Of a stretch of 64,000 nt of DNA, positions 32,921 to 45,928 are shown in pieces. A model generated the notes under the pieces. That model was not told where the DNA came from. It saw only the letters and a list, made by a program, of their open reading frames with translations, and made no database searches. A program made the position numbers and the translations under genes. This DNA comes from Mimachlamys varia (lineage: Eukaryota > Mollusca > Bivalvia > Pectinida > Pectinidae), in assembly GCA_947623455.1 (NCBI GenBank), contig OX392529.1, forward strand, positions 58,733,186 to 58,797,185. The letters run 5' to 3'. Position 1 is the stretch's first letter; every line of letters starts with the position of its first letter.

Positions 32921-33431
32921 TCATATCAGGAAGTCTACCACAATCTACAACTGTAGGTACTGCAGTAAGAATTACAAGACTACCAATGGTCTCCGGAATC
33001 ACATGCTCAACCAGCATACGCCAACAGAAGTGATGGCCATCAAACCAGCACAACTTATCACAACCAGCGCTGTGTTTCTGTCATCCCAGAAGGCACTAGC
33101 CAAACACTTAAATAAATCCAACAATGAATGCAGTGCTAACGCCATTTTGTCGGAGTCTTTCAATACATGTGATGCTTCGTTTGCAGTGGACAGTGTGGCA
33201 CTGTCTGAACTCCCGTCACCTGCAGCCATTAGGAGAATTACAATGCCAAAAGTCATCCAAGGAGGACTATCCTTTCAGAACTCTTCTGGCAGCGCAAAGG
33301 CTTTGGCTGTTGCCATCACAACAAAACAGAAGAAAAAACTTTCTACAGAGCCTATGGAGTTTTCCCCTTTCCTGATTCAGGATGAAGATGTTCCTTTGGC
33401 GATGTCCCCAGAGATTGCAGTTGACTTTTAA
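32921..33431 (+). CDS. JAZF1-like: JAZF1-like zinc-finger gene, terminal coding exon
   Basis: The acceptor TATGTTTACAG ends at 32920 and the first base completes the split codon from the exon ending at 1548. The exon encodes the second JAZF1-type finger, CRYCSKNYKTTNGLRNH then MLNQH (C-x2-C-x12-H-x4-H), followed by about 125 residues and a TAA at 33429-33431. Human JAZF1 has the equivalent finger CRCGKSYKTAQGLRHH close to its C terminus, so the long serine/alanine-rich tail here is an extension with no recognised domain. The tail ends in an acidic stretch near DEDVPLAM. The coding frame is intact, unlike nearly everything else in the window. A possible AATAAA poly(A) signal lies at 33875-33880, and a 26-bp minisatellite starts about 270 bp beyond it. 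The identity is strong by finger sequence and by splice phase. Confidence 0.85.
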
Positions 33432-34148
33432 TACATTCCATGTGAGACAAAAACCTCCACTGTAGCATGTGTATTTCTATGCTTACATCGTCCAGAGCAC
33501 TGTGAGCTTATCTCATTTCGTAGTGTCTGTCGTCTGTACATTTGTACTTTTTTAACAGAAGTATGAATCCATGGTAAATATGAACTCTCACCTGATACAG
33601 ATAGTGATAGTGAGACAAATATATTACTGAACAACTGTTCCCCAGTTTGCTCTATACAGTGGCTTAGTTCCGGAGTGCCTGTAGTAGTACAGCCCCCATC
33701 CCCTCGCCGTGCCTCAAAAAGGTCTTTTTTTTGTCACATCAAAATGAAAAGATATTAAAAAAAGCACCAAGATTTATATGCCGTTGGTATTGTTGAGCGT
33801 ACAATTTGCAGTATGTGAGAAGAGGATTTGAAGTTGCTGTATTTAATCAATGGCTATATATGAAAGTAATGTAAAATAAAAATAGATTTATTACTGAGGT
33901 TGGCAGAATTTGTTTTAGAAACTACAATCCCAGTAAAAAAACAAAACTTGATAAATGATATTATGATTTATACCAATTACTCTATCCTTTATATTTATCT
34001 AATTCACCTACCATTCCTTCTGTTAAGTTAAAAACCAATTCTCAAAATGAAATATCCTTTTGGTTTCTTATTTATTTTAAATGTAATTTGCATGATCTCG
34101 ACATTCAACATGAAATAATGTTGAATGTCTGTCTCAAAAATACCATTA
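33432..34148 (+). other. probable 3' UTR and downstream DNA of the JAZF1-like gene
   Basis: It follows the stop at 33431. AATAAA at 33875-33880 is a candidate poly(A) signal. No other features are recognised. Confidence 0.45.
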
Positions 34149-35178
34149 GGCCATAGTACTGATTTAAGAGATACAGGCCATAGTACTGATTTAAGAGAAA
34201 CAGGCCATGGTAATGATTTAAGAGATACAGGCCATGGTAATGATTTAAGAGATACAGGCCATGGTAATGATTTAAGAGATACAGGACATGGTAATGATTA
34301 AGAGATACAGGCCATGGTAATGATTAAGAGATACAGGCCATGGTAATGATTAAGAGATACAGGCCATGGTAATGATTAAGAGATACAGGCCATGGTACTG
34401 ATTAAGAGATACAGGCCATGGTACTGATTAAGAGATACAGGCCATGGTAATGATTTAAGAGATACAGGCCATGGTAATGATTAAGAGATACAGGCCATGG
34501 TAATGATTAAGAGATACAGGCCATGGTAATGATTAAGAGATGCAGGCCATGGTAATGATTTAAGAGATACAGGCCATGGTAATGATTAAGAGATACAGGC
34601 CATGGTAATGATTAAGAGATACAGGCCATGGTAATGATTAAGAGATACAGGCCATGGTAATGATTAAGAGATACAGGCCATGGTAATGATTAAGAGATAC
34701 AGGCCATGGTAATGATTAAGAGATACAGGCCATGGTAATGATTTAAGAGATACAGGCCATGGTAATGATTTAAGAGATACAGGCCATGGTAATGATTTAA
34801 GAGATACAGGACATGGTAATGATTAAGAGATACAGGCCATGGTAATGATTAAGAGATACAGGCCATGGTAATGATTTAAGAGATACAGGCCATGGTAATG
34901 ATTTAAAGGATACAGGCCATGGTAATGATTAAGAGATACAGGCCATGGTAATGATTAAGAGATACAGGCCATGGTAATGATTTAAGAGATACAGGACATG
35001 GTAATGATCTAAGAGATACAGGCCATGGTAATGACTAAGAGATGCAGGCCATGGTAATGACTAAGAGATACAGGCCATGATACTGATTTAAGAGATACAT
35101 GCAGGCGATGGTAATGACTAAGAGATACAGGCCATGGTAATGATTTTATAGATACAGGTCATGGTACTGATTTAGGAG
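34149..35178 (+). repeat. 26/27-bp minisatellite, about 39 copies
   Basis: The unit reads GGCCATGGTAATGATTAAG then AGATACA. A 27-bp variant has TTTAAG. Nearly every unit carries CCATGG. Copies at both edges are more diverged (CATAGTACTG at the left, CATGATACTG at the right) than the centre, as expected if it grows from the middle. Confidence 0.9.
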
Positions 35179-35948
35179 GAATATTGCCTATAACGTGCCA
35201 GGAAGGCAGTTGAGCTCTGTGATTTGTTAATGTTGTGCCTTACTGTATGTGTATAATAGAGAAATGTTTGTGTTTTGGAAGATTTTAATCATGCATAATA
35301 GTAATGTGAAAGTCTTAGTGTTTCTGGTACCATTATGTATAAAGGGCTGATTCTGTTCCCCAACTGATGGAAGGGCAAATACAATAGATTTAGAAGAATT
35401 TCAGTGTTGTGAAGGTTATAAACTTTGATGCCCCCTAAAATAAAATTCTTTATATAGAATTATAGATCAGGGTTTGGATTGACAATAAAAGATTGAAATT
35501 GCTTTAAAGTCATTGTGATTAGGTTGGTGGAAACATGAATATTTTTACAGGGCATAGAAGGAATACAAAGTCTTGACACATTGTCAAACAGTACATTGCT
35601 CTGGAAAAACATGACCATTAGGCTGAAAGAGGCACTTGCTCACAGGGAACTAAACATGTAATCCTTTTCTTGCTTACAATCAATCTGCCTGACTGATATT
35701 TTCAGAACTTAACTTATTCACCCCTTAGGCACATTTAAACCCTTTCAATTCAAATTGCATTTGTATTTCACCCTGTAAAGTCAAGTGCCTTGAATCTGAT
35801 AATTATTCGATAATAAAAGTTCAGGTATTTCTTGTCAAGGATTCTATTGTAAGATTTAGCAATATATGCAAATTTAGCAATATGTGCAGTGTATTATCAA
35901 GTTCACAATTTATTTTTCAATGAATATGTCATATCATTATTTCTTGTT
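35179..35948. other. intergenic DNA, nothing recognised
   Basis: AT-rich spacer between the minisatellite and the next array element. No gene or RNA signature. Confidence 0.35.
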
Positions 35949-38900
35949 TTTAGCTCATCTGGACCGAAGGTTCGATGAGCTTATACCATGGCCCGGCGTC
36001 CTTGGTCCGTCCGTCCATCCGTCGTCTGTCAACATTTGATTCAAATCGCTACTAGTCTATACATTTTCGATGGATTTTAACCGAATTTTGTTAAAAAACA
36101 TCCTTTTGAGAAGAGGAGCAGATTTCGCATTAATGGCGAATCTGATCCCCCGGCCTGGGGCTTGAAAGGTGGGGCCCAATAGGGGAAATATAGGTAAAGC
36201 ATTTTAATTGCTACTAGTCCTAAAGGACTGAATGGACTTGAACCAAATTTGGTCAGAAATATTCTTTGGGGAAAGGGAATAGATTTGCGTAAATGATGAT
36301 CATGACTCTGACTCCTCTGGGGCTGGATGACCTGGGCCCCAAAAGGGGAAATAGAGGTACAGTCTTTTAAATCACTTAACTAGTCCTAAAGTACTACATT
36401 GATTTGAATCAAATTTGATAAGAAATATCCCTTAGGGACAACAAATGGATTTTGCATAAATTGTGACTCTGAACCCCCTAGGGAAGGGGTCATAGCTTTC
36501 AAACGGTTGAGATCCCCACCCTAAAACTTTATAGATACAATTGCTGGGCATAAAGAGACAATCACAAACACGATTTAAGATTTGATCCCAAGGTCTGTCA
36601 CACCCTTGCAGATTTAACTCCCTAGTCATAACATTTAAACGATTTAAATCACCACCCCAAAACTATATATATCATTGCTGACCATAAAGAGGCATAATCA
36701 TGATAGTAACATTGATGTTAGGGTCTACTCGGCACACCCATAGTTTCTCAGTTGAACTCGAAAACAATTAAGATAAAAACCAATTACCCATTTTTAACTC
36801 ACCTGGCCCGAAGGGCCAAGTAAGCTTATGTGATGGTACAGCGTCCGTCCGTCCGTCATCCGTCCTTTAAACGACTTCTTCTAAAATACTGAAAGGTGTA
36901 GTGACATGAAATTTGGCTGATAGCTTTCTTGGAAGGAGCGGAACAAAGTTTGTGAAAAAAAATCACTTTGACTTAATTTCAAGGTCATGGGGTCAAAAAT
37001 GTCGAAACATTCAAACAACTTCTTCTAAATTACCTTCAGGCATATAGACCTCATATTTGACCAGTAGCTTCCTTGGATGAAGCCGAATAAAGTTTGAGAA
37101 AAGAAACGACCTTGACCCATATTCAAGGTCACAGTGAGGTTAAATCTATTTTAACTTTTAAACGACTTTTCCTAATAAACCAAAATCCCTAGAAGTATGA
37201 TATTTGGCTGAAATGTTCCTCGGATGAAACCCAACAAAGTTTGCGAAAAGAAATAACCTTGACCTATATTCAAGGTCACAAAGGTCAAATCTGTTAAAAC
37301 ATTCAAACGACTTCTTCTGAAATACCAAAAGCCCTAGAAGCATGATATTTGGCTGAAAGGTTCCTTGGATGAAGCCCAACAAAGTTTACGAAAACAAATG
37401 ACCTTGACCTATATTCAAGGTCACAAAGGTTAAATCTGTTAAAACACTTAAACGACTTCTTCTGAAGGACCAAAAGCCCTAGAAACATGGTATTTTGTTG
37501 AAAGGTTCCTTGGATGAAGCCTTGGGAAAGTTTGAGAAAAGAAATGACCTTTGCCTATATTCAAGGTCACAAGGGTCAAATCTGTTAAAACCTTCAAACG
37601 ACTTCTGAAATACCAAAAGCCTTAGAAGCATGATATTTGGCTGAAATGTTCCTTGGATGAAGCCCGACAAATTTTGCGAAAAGAAATGACCTTGACGTAT
37701 ATTCAAGGTCACAAGGTTCAAATCTGTTAAAACTTTCAAACGACTTCTTCTGAAGGACCAAAAGCCCTAGAAGCATGATATTTGGCTGAAAGGTTCCTTG
37801 GATGAAGCTCCACAAAGATAACGAAAACAAATGACCTTGACGTTTATTCAAGGTCACAATGGTCAAATCTGTTAAAACCTTCAAACGATTTCTTCTGAAA
37901 TACCAAAAGCCTTAGAAGCATGATATTTTGCTGTAATGTTCCTTGGATGAAGCGCGACAAATTTTACGAAAAGAAATGACCTTGACCTATATTCAAGGTC
38001 ACAAAGTTCAAATCTGTTAAAACCTTCAAACGACTTCTTTTAAAATACCAAAAGCCTTAGAAGCATGATATTTGGCTGTAATGTTTCTTGGATGAAGCCC
38101 GACAAACTTTGCGAAAAGAAATGACCTTAACGTATATTCAAGGTCACAAGGTTCAAATCTGTTAAAACCTTCAAACGACTTCTTCTGAAGTACCAAAAGC
38201 CCTAGAAACATGATATTTGGCTGAAAGGTTCCTTGGATGAAGCCCAACAAAGTTTACGAAAACAAATGACCTTGACCTATATTCAAGGTCACAAAGGTTA
38301 AATCTGTTAAAACACTTAAACGACTTCTTCTGAATTACCAAAAGCCCTAGAAACCTCCAAACGACTTCTGAAATACCAAAAGCCCTAGAAGCATGATATT
38401 TGGCTGAAAGGTTCCTTGGATGAAACCAGACAAAGTTTGCGAAAAGAAATGACCTTGACGTTTATTCAAGGTCACAATGGTCAAATCTGTTAAAACCTTT
38501 AAACGATTTCTTTTGAAATACCAAAAGCCTTAGAAGCATGATATTTTGCCTATATTCAAGGTCACAAGGGTCAAATCTGTTAAAACCTTCAAACGACTTC
38601 TTTTAAAATACCAAAAGCCTTAGAAGCATGATATTTGGCTGTAATGTTCCTTAGATGAATCCCGACAAACTTTGCGAAAAGAAATGACCTTAACGTATAT
38701 TCAAGGTCACAAGGTTCAAATCTGTTAAAACCTTCAAACGACTTCTTCTGAAGTACCAAAAGCCCTAGAAACATGATATTTAGCTGAAAGGTTCTTTGGA
38801 TGAAGCCAAACAAAGTTTGCGAAAACAAATGACCTTGACCTATATTCAAGGTCACAGGGGTCAAATCTGTTAAAACCTACAAACGACTTCTTCTGAAATA

Positions 38901-41448
38901 CCAAAAGCCCTAGAAGCATGATATTTGGCTGAAAGGTTCCTTGGATGAAGGCCAACAAATTTTACGAAAACAAATGACCTTGACCTACATTCAAGGTCAC
39001 AAAGGTTAAATCTGTTAAAACACTTAAACGACTTCTTCTGAAAAACCAAAAGCCCTAGAAACATGGTATTTTGTTGAAAGGTTCCTTGGATGAAGCCCGA
39101 CAAATTTTGCGAAAAGAAATGACCTTGACGTATATTCAAGGTCGCAAGGTTCAAATCTGTTAAAAACTTCAAACGACTTCTTCTGAAGTACCAAAAGCCC
39201 TAGAAGCATGATATTTGGCTGAAAGGGTCCTTGGATGAAGCTCCACAAAGATAACGAAAACAAATGACCTTGACGTTTATTCAAGGTCACAATGGTCAAA
39301 TCTTTTAAAACCTTCAAACGATTTCTTCTGAAATACCAAAAGCCTTTGAAGCATGATATTTTGCTGTAATGTTCCTTGGATGAAGCGCGACAAATTTTGC
39401 GAAAAGAAATGACCTTGACCTATATTCAAGGTCACAAGGGTCAAATCTGTTAAAACCTTCAAACGACTTCTTTTAAAATACCAAAAGCCTTAGAAGCATG
39501 ATATTTGGCTGTAATGTTCCTTGGATGAAGCCCGACAAACTTTGCGAAAAGAAATGACCTTAACGTATATTCAAGGTCACAAGGTTCAAATCTGTTAAAA
39601 CCTTCAAACGACTTCTTCTGAAGTACCAAAAGCCCTAGAAACATGATATTTAGCTGAAAGGTTCTTTGGATGAAGCCAAACAAAGTTTGCGAAAACAAAT
39701 GACCTTGACCTATATTCAAGGTCACAGGGGTCAAATCTGTTAAAACCTACAAACGACTTCTTCTGAAATACCAAAAGCCCTAGAAGCATGATATTTGGCT
39801 GAAAGGTTCCTTGGATGAAGGCCAACAAATTTTACGAAAACAAATGACCTTGACCTACATTCAAGGTCACAAAGGTTAAATCTGTTAAAACACTTAAACG
39901 ACTTCTTCTGAAAAACCAAAAGCCCTAGAAACATGGTATTTTGTTGAAAGGTTCCTTGGATGAAGCCCGACAAATTTTGCGAAAAGAAATGACCTTGACG
40001 TATATTCAAGGTCGCAAGGTTCAAATCTGTTAAAAACTTCAAACGACTTCTTCTGAAGTACCAAAAGCCCTAGAAGCATGATATTTGGCTGAAAGGGTCC
40101 TTGGATGAAGCTCCACAAAGATAACGAAAACAAATGACCTTGACGTTTATTCAAGGTCACAATGGTCAAATCTGTTAAAACCTTCAAACGATTTCTTCTG
40201 AAATACCAAAAGCCTTAGAAGCATGATATTTTGCTGTAATGTTCCTTGGATGAAGCGCGACAAATTTTGCGAAAAGAAATGACCTTGACCTATATTCAAG
40301 GTCACAAGGGTCAAATCTGTCAAAACCTTCAAACGACTTCTTTTAAAATACCAAAAGCCTTAGAAGCATGATATTTGGCTGTAATGTTCCTTGGATGAAG
40401 CCCGACAAACTTTGCGAAAAGAAATGACCTTAACGTATATTCAAGGTCACAAGGTTCAAATCTGTTAAAACCTTCAAACGACTTCTTCTGAAGTACCAAA
40501 AGCCCTAGAAACATGATATTTGGCTGAAAGGTTCTTTGGATGAAGCCAAACAAAGTTTGCGAAAACAAATGACCTTGACCTATATTCAAGGTCACAGGGG
40601 TCAAATCTGTTAAAACCTACAAACGACTTCTTCTGAAATACCAAAAGCCCTAGAAGCATGATATTTGGCTGAAAGGTTCCTTGGATGAAGGCCAACAAAT
40701 TTTACGAAAACAAATGACCTTGACCTACATTCAAGGTCACAAAGGTTAAATCTGTTAAAACACTTAAACGACTTCTTCTGAATTACCAAAAGCCCTAGAA
40801 ACATGGTATTTTGTTGAAAAGTTCCTTGGATGAAGCCTGGGAAAGTTTGAGAAAAGAAATGACCTTGGCCTATATTCAAGGTCAAAAGGGTCAAATCTGT
40901 TAAAACCTTCAAACGACTTCTGAAATACCATTAGCCTTAGAAGCATGATATTTTGCTGTAATGTTCCTTGTATGAAGCTTGACAAACTTTTGAGAGGAAA
41001 ATGAGCTTGACCCATGTTAAAGGTCACAGTGGTCAAATCGGTTAAAAGCTTTAAGCGACTTCATCTGATAAACCCAAATGCCAAGAGACATGATATTTGG
41101 CTGGTAGCATCCTGGGATGAAGCCAAACAATATTTGAAAATGAAAATTATTTTGTCTTATAAGGTCACAGGGGTAAAATATGTTTAAATCTTAACATGTT
41201 CTTCTAAATGTCTTGCAGTAAAAGATTTTAGGGGACTTGAGGGTTACACTATAATATAAGTCAGAGATTGATTACAGGTGAGCGATTCAGGCTCATTGGG
41301 CCTCTTGTTTAAATTAATACGGATATGCTTCATCGATTGGTCTTTTGGTCTGTCCCTGTCCATGGGATCTTTTTGAAAAATATTTTACCATGATTTCCTA
41401 CATACTAATATATCCAGGTGAGTGATACAGGTCATCTAGGCCTCTTGT
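35949..41448 (+). repeat. tandem-array element (outer), split by a nested array element
   Basis: The start TTTTAGCTCATCTGGACCG is followed by 157-type units to about 36480 and E-type units to 36794. The E-type tail resumes at 41309 (GGATATGCTTCATCG, GTCTGTCCCTGTCC, TATCCAGGTGAGTGATAC) and ends TAGGCCTCTTG at 41448. Removing 36795-41308 restores the normal E-type order. Confidence 0.75.
36795..41308 (+). repeat. tandem-array element, 145-bp monomers (array 3), with 870-bp higher-order repeat
   Basis: It starts AACTCACCTGGCCCGAAGG and ends ACAGGTGAGCGATTCAGG, then CTCATTGGGCCTCTTG. About 29 monomers of 145 bp lie between. From about 38.5 to 40.7 kb the pattern repeats every 870 bp (six monomers). 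Blocks at 38734, 39604 and 40474, and at 38870, 39740 and 40610, are almost identical. The many 61-100 codon minus-strand frames here are repeat artefacts. Confidence 0.85.
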
Positions 41449-41449
41449 T

Positions 41450-42198
41450 TTTTCTGTCTTAGAAAGTTAGCCATTTTAAGATGGTAAGGTTTGTAAAAAA
41501 TTAGATAAGGGCTGTACCAGTGGGAGGGGCGGGAGCCACTTTTTCATTGACCCCACCACCCATCAAATATAAAAAGTAATTCATATGTGGATATGATATG
41601 ATATATTAAAGGGGTATCCCGGGAAACCCTACCATGAAGTTCTTGAATGTGCATGCTGTCTGCATTACCAGTTAAATTTTCCTGTAATTCCAATATTCAA
41701 AGTCCACTAAAAATATTGTTATTAGCTACTCGCAAAATTGCATTCCTCCTGAAAGCCCGATAAAATAGCGATGATCACGCGTCAAGTGACAGTGTTGTCG
41801 CAAACCACTTACCCTATTTGACTTTGGGGCCCTAAGGGAGGGACGCGTAGTGTATACATCCGATGCTGAAACGGAGACAAAGTCTGTGTACATGTATAAA
41901 TTTATTGAATCGCATTCACATAATAATCGGACGTTCATTACACACGATATTTATATGAAAAAATATATGTCGGCATTTCTGCATCATTTATCGACACCAG
42001 TACCTGATTATGCTAATAAACTGTACAACAAAAGAAAACGAATTATAGCACATGAAAAATACATCATTGCATTTGCTTCATTGGGTTATTAAATATACTT
42101 CTATGGGATAAACACTTCTATGACAGTACATTTAAGCAATGGTAATGCATGAAATGAAAATATGACACCCTTTTATTGACTTTAAAAATCAACTTGTC
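41450..42198. other. intergenic DNA, nothing recognised
   Basis: No convincing gene. An 80-codon frame (41850-42092) lacks a recognised domain or splice context. Confidence 0.3.
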
Positions 42199-42200
42199 CT

Positions 42201-44346
42201 TTTTAGCTCACCTGGACCGAAGGTCCGGTGAGCTTATGCCATAGCGCAGCGTCCGTCGTCCGTCGTCTGTCAACATTTGCTTCAAATCTCTTCTTGTCAA
42301 AAAGTCCTGTTTGGATTTTGACCAAATTTAGTCAGAAACATCCTTGGGGGAATGGAAACAGATTTTGCAAAAATGGTGACTCTGACCCCAAAGGGGCCAG
42401 AGGGGTATGGCCCTATAGGGAAATAAAGGTAATTCCTTTAAATCTCTTCTTGTCAAAAAGTTATGAACAGATTTTGTCCAAATTTGGTCAGAAACATCGT
42501 TGGGGGAAGGGGAACAGATTTTGCATAAATGGTGACTCAGACCCCTAAGGGGCCAGAGGGGCGGGGCCCAATAGGGGAAATAGAGGTAATTCCTTTAAAT
42601 CTCTTCTTGTCATAAAGTTACAAATAGATTTTGTCCAAATTTAGTCAGAAACATCGTTGGGGGAAGGGGAACAGTTTTTGCATAAATGGTGACTCTGACC
42701 CCTAAGGGGCCATAGGGGCGGGGCCAAATAGGGGAAATAGAGGTTAATCCTTTAAATCTCTTCTTGTCATAAAGTTATGAATAGATTTTGTCCAAATTTG
42801 GTCAGAAACATCGTTAGGGGAAGGGGAACAGATTTTGCATAAATGGTGACTCGGACCCCAAAGGGGCCAGAGGGGCGGGGCCCAATAGGGAAAATAGAGG
42901 TAATTCCTTTAAATCTCTTCTTGTCATAAAGTTATGAATAGATTTTGTCCAAATTTAGTCAGAAACATCGTTGGGGGAAGGGGAACAGATTTTGCATAAA
43001 TGGTGACTCTGACCCCAAAGGGGCCAGAGGGGTGGGGCCCAATAGGGAAATAAAGGTAATTCCTTTAAATCTCTTATTGTCAAAAAGTTATGAACAGATT
43101 TTGTCCAAATTTGGTCAGAAACATCGAAGGGGAAGGGGAACAGATTTTGCATAAATGGTGAATCAGACCCCTAAGGGGCCAGAGGGGCGGGGCCCAATAG
43201 GGGAAATAGAAGTAATTCCTTTAAATCTCTTCCTGTCATAAAGTTATGAATAGATTTTGTCCAAATTTGGTCAGAAACATCCTTGGGCAAAGGGGAACAG
43301 ATTTTGCATAAATGGTGACTCGGACCCAAAAGGGGCCAGAGGGGCGGGGCCCAATATGGAAAATAGAGGTAATTCCTTTAAATCTCTTCTTGTCAAAAAG
43401 TCCTGATTGGATTTTGACCAAATTTGGTCAGAAACATCCTTTGGGGAAGGGGAACAGATTTTGCATAAATGGTGACTCTGACACCCAAGGGGCCAGAGAG
43501 GCGGGGCCCAATATAGAAAATAGAGGTAATTCCTTTAAATCTCTTCTTGTCAAAAGTCCTGATTGGATTTTGACCAAATTTGGTCAGAAACATCGTTGGG
43601 AGTAGAGGAACAGATTTTGCATAAATGGTGACTCGGACCCCAAGGGGCCAGAGGGGCGGGCCCAATAGGGGAAATAGAGGTAATTCCTTTAAATCTCTTG
43701 TCATAAAGTTATGAATAGATTTTGTCCAAATTTGGTCAGAAACATCGAAGGGGGAAGGGGAACAGATTTTGCATAAATGGTGACTCTGACCTCCAAGGGG
43801 CCAGAGGGGCGGGGCCCAATATGGAAAATAGAGGTAATTCCTTTAAATCTCTTCTTGTCAAAAAGTCCTGATTGGATTTTGACCAAATTTGGTCAGAAAC
43901 ATCGTTGGGGGTAGAGGAACAGATTTTGCATAAATGGTGACTCGGACCCCAATGGGGCCAGAGGGGCGGGGCCCAAAAGGGGAAATAGAGGTAATTCCTT
44001 TAAATCTCTTCTTGTCATAAAGTTATGAATAGATTTTGTCCAAATTTGGTCAGAAACATCCTTGGGGGAAGGGGAACAGATTTTGCATAAATGGTGACTC
44101 TGACCTCCAAGGGGCCAGAGGGGCGGGGCCCAATATGGAAAATAGAGGTAATTCCTTTAAATCTCTTCTTATCAAAAGTCCTGATATGATTTTGACCAAA
44201 TTTGGTCAGAAACATCCTTCGGGGAAGGGGAACTGGTTTTTACATAAATGGTGACTCGGACCCCTAAGGGGCCATTTTGGCGACTTTAGAGTTACCAGTC
44301 AGAGATTAATTCTAGGTGAGCGATGCAGGCCCATTGGGCCTCTTGT
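42201..44346 (+). repeat. tandem-array element, 157-bp units, complete ends
   Basis: It starts TTTTAGCTCACCTGGACCG with hairpin GGACCGAAGGTCC, then GTCCGTCGTCC. About thirteen units with CCAAATTTGGTCAGAAACAT, GGGGCCAGAGGGGCGGGGCC and AATTCCTTTAAATCTCTTC follow. It ends TAGGTGAGCGATGCAGG, CCCATTGGGCC, TCTTG. Frames on both strands are repeat artefacts. Confidence 0.85.
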
Positions 44347-45318
44347 TCTGTGCTTCTACACTCATCAGTAAAAGGCAATAACATAGTCCTATCTTTTTTT
44401 AAGAACGGAAGTAATTTCTTAAAATCCTTGATCATCTTAAGGAATGAATGGATATATATTATCCAAATTTGGCCATGATTATTTTGATAAGTTGTACTCA
44501 TGTGAGAGTATAATATTATTTAAAGGAATTCACAATAACAATTTAGAATATGAACAGAATGGAAGTAGACCTTCACAGCCTATTGTGGAAACATTGAACA
44601 CTGAAGCCAAAACATTTTATTGGGGTTCAGAAGTGCAAATTTGTTCATGGTAATTAATTGAAAAAGGTAGGACTTATCGATTTTGTAATGTTCGTTGTCT
44701 GGGGAAGTTGATTTATTGCCCTGTTTAATGATGTGTCAAATGGTGTACGTCTGAGATAAAAGAAAAAAAAGTTGTTTAATAATACAATTTTGATTATAAA
44801 AAGACTTTCTTCTTTCTCGTTTTATTCATTTATGATTTATGTTAAGTTAACTTGCTATGCTAAGACCTCTGCATTGATGAGATATTTTTTCAATTCCGTA
44901 CACGAAGATGATTTTACAAAACACGGTAAATTAAACATTGGACTTCAACTTACACTATTTTTACTACTTTCACTTTCATTAGTTACTGTTGCCATGGTGC
45001 CTAACGACAAAGGAGAGTTCCAAAATTGCGAACCAGCTTTTGGGTTTATTAGAAATTTCTGACTCGTGTATTTGATGTCGCTTGATCCTTCAAAAGAAAC
45101 GATGAGTCTACGTTCTGCGCTTAGACTGGTCCTTTACATCCGTCCGTGCATCGGGCAACAGGTACATTACAGAGGTCGGGCCTGCTAGATACAACTCGTT
45201 AAATAACTAGGCCTATATAGAGTCTCAACTGAAGGAATAACTTTTTAAAAAAATGCAAAATCATAACGTAGAGTGATCATGGTTAAAATAAAATCATCCC
45301 AAACTCATGCAATGATAA
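44347..45318. other. intergenic DNA, nothing recognised
   Basis: A 96-codon frame at 44772-45062 includes a hydrophobic stretch (LFLLLSLSLVTVAMV) but starts from a non-ATG codon, and no family is recognised. Confidence 0.3.
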
Positions 45319-45320
45319 AG

Positions 45321-45928
45321 TGACAGTACCCAAATCGGATCAGTACCCAAATCGGATCACCTTTTTCAAAAATACTTCTAAATCAAGAACAGTGTCAACA
45401 AATTGATTATACCAATAATATAGTCTTAGAATAGATAGTCACACACCATTTTATGTCCACATATCATTAGTATTTTAGTTTCAATATGCCATAAAACATT
45501 ATTGAATCTCAAAACTTTGCGTTTTGTTACGTTTCTGAAAAAAATGGCGCGTGCAACGACTATGCTTTCTGTTTTGAACTATAAACATAAATCAACCCGA
45601 TGGAAATACTTGTTTTCATATAAATTCTAAAGGACATCATTAAATGTTGATATGCTGCAGCAAAAATGTTAATTTGAAATGTAAAATACTGCAAAATTCA
45701 AGTCTTGACCCGATTTGGGTCCTCAAATTCACAAAATCTTGAACCGCTGATTAGTGACGTTAGAGCGTTCTATAAATATCCAACGTGAACCTCGAGTGCT
45801 ATTTTTTTTTGTAAGAACACCAATCAATGTTCTTCTTTTGATATAACTATTAATTGATATAATTCATCTTCAGATTTTTTAATGAATGGATAAAATGATG
45901 GCTTGGTGATCCGATTTGGGTACTGTCA
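45321..45928. mobile_element. MITE-like element with TGACAGTACCCAAATCGG ends
   Basis: The left end TGACAGTACCCAAATCGG (45321) is inverted at the right end, CCGATTTGGGTACTGTCA (45928). The left end carries an extra tandem copy of AGTACCCAAATCGGATC. The flanks show no clear target duplication, so the superfamily is open. No coding sequence. Confidence 0.65.

Noticed and set aside
34149..35178. CRISPR-like array
   Set aside because: Units are contiguous 26-27-bp repeats without unique spacers, in a eukaryotic genome. It is a minisatellite.
37158..41036. Many 60-100 codon minus-strand frames
   Set aside because: Same cause as above, the 145-bp monomers and the 870-bp higher-order repeat.
42228..44215. 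Frames with repeated FGQKHRWGKGNRF or IHIGPRPSGP stretches
   Set aside because: They follow the 157-bp unit on both strands and have no domain similarity.
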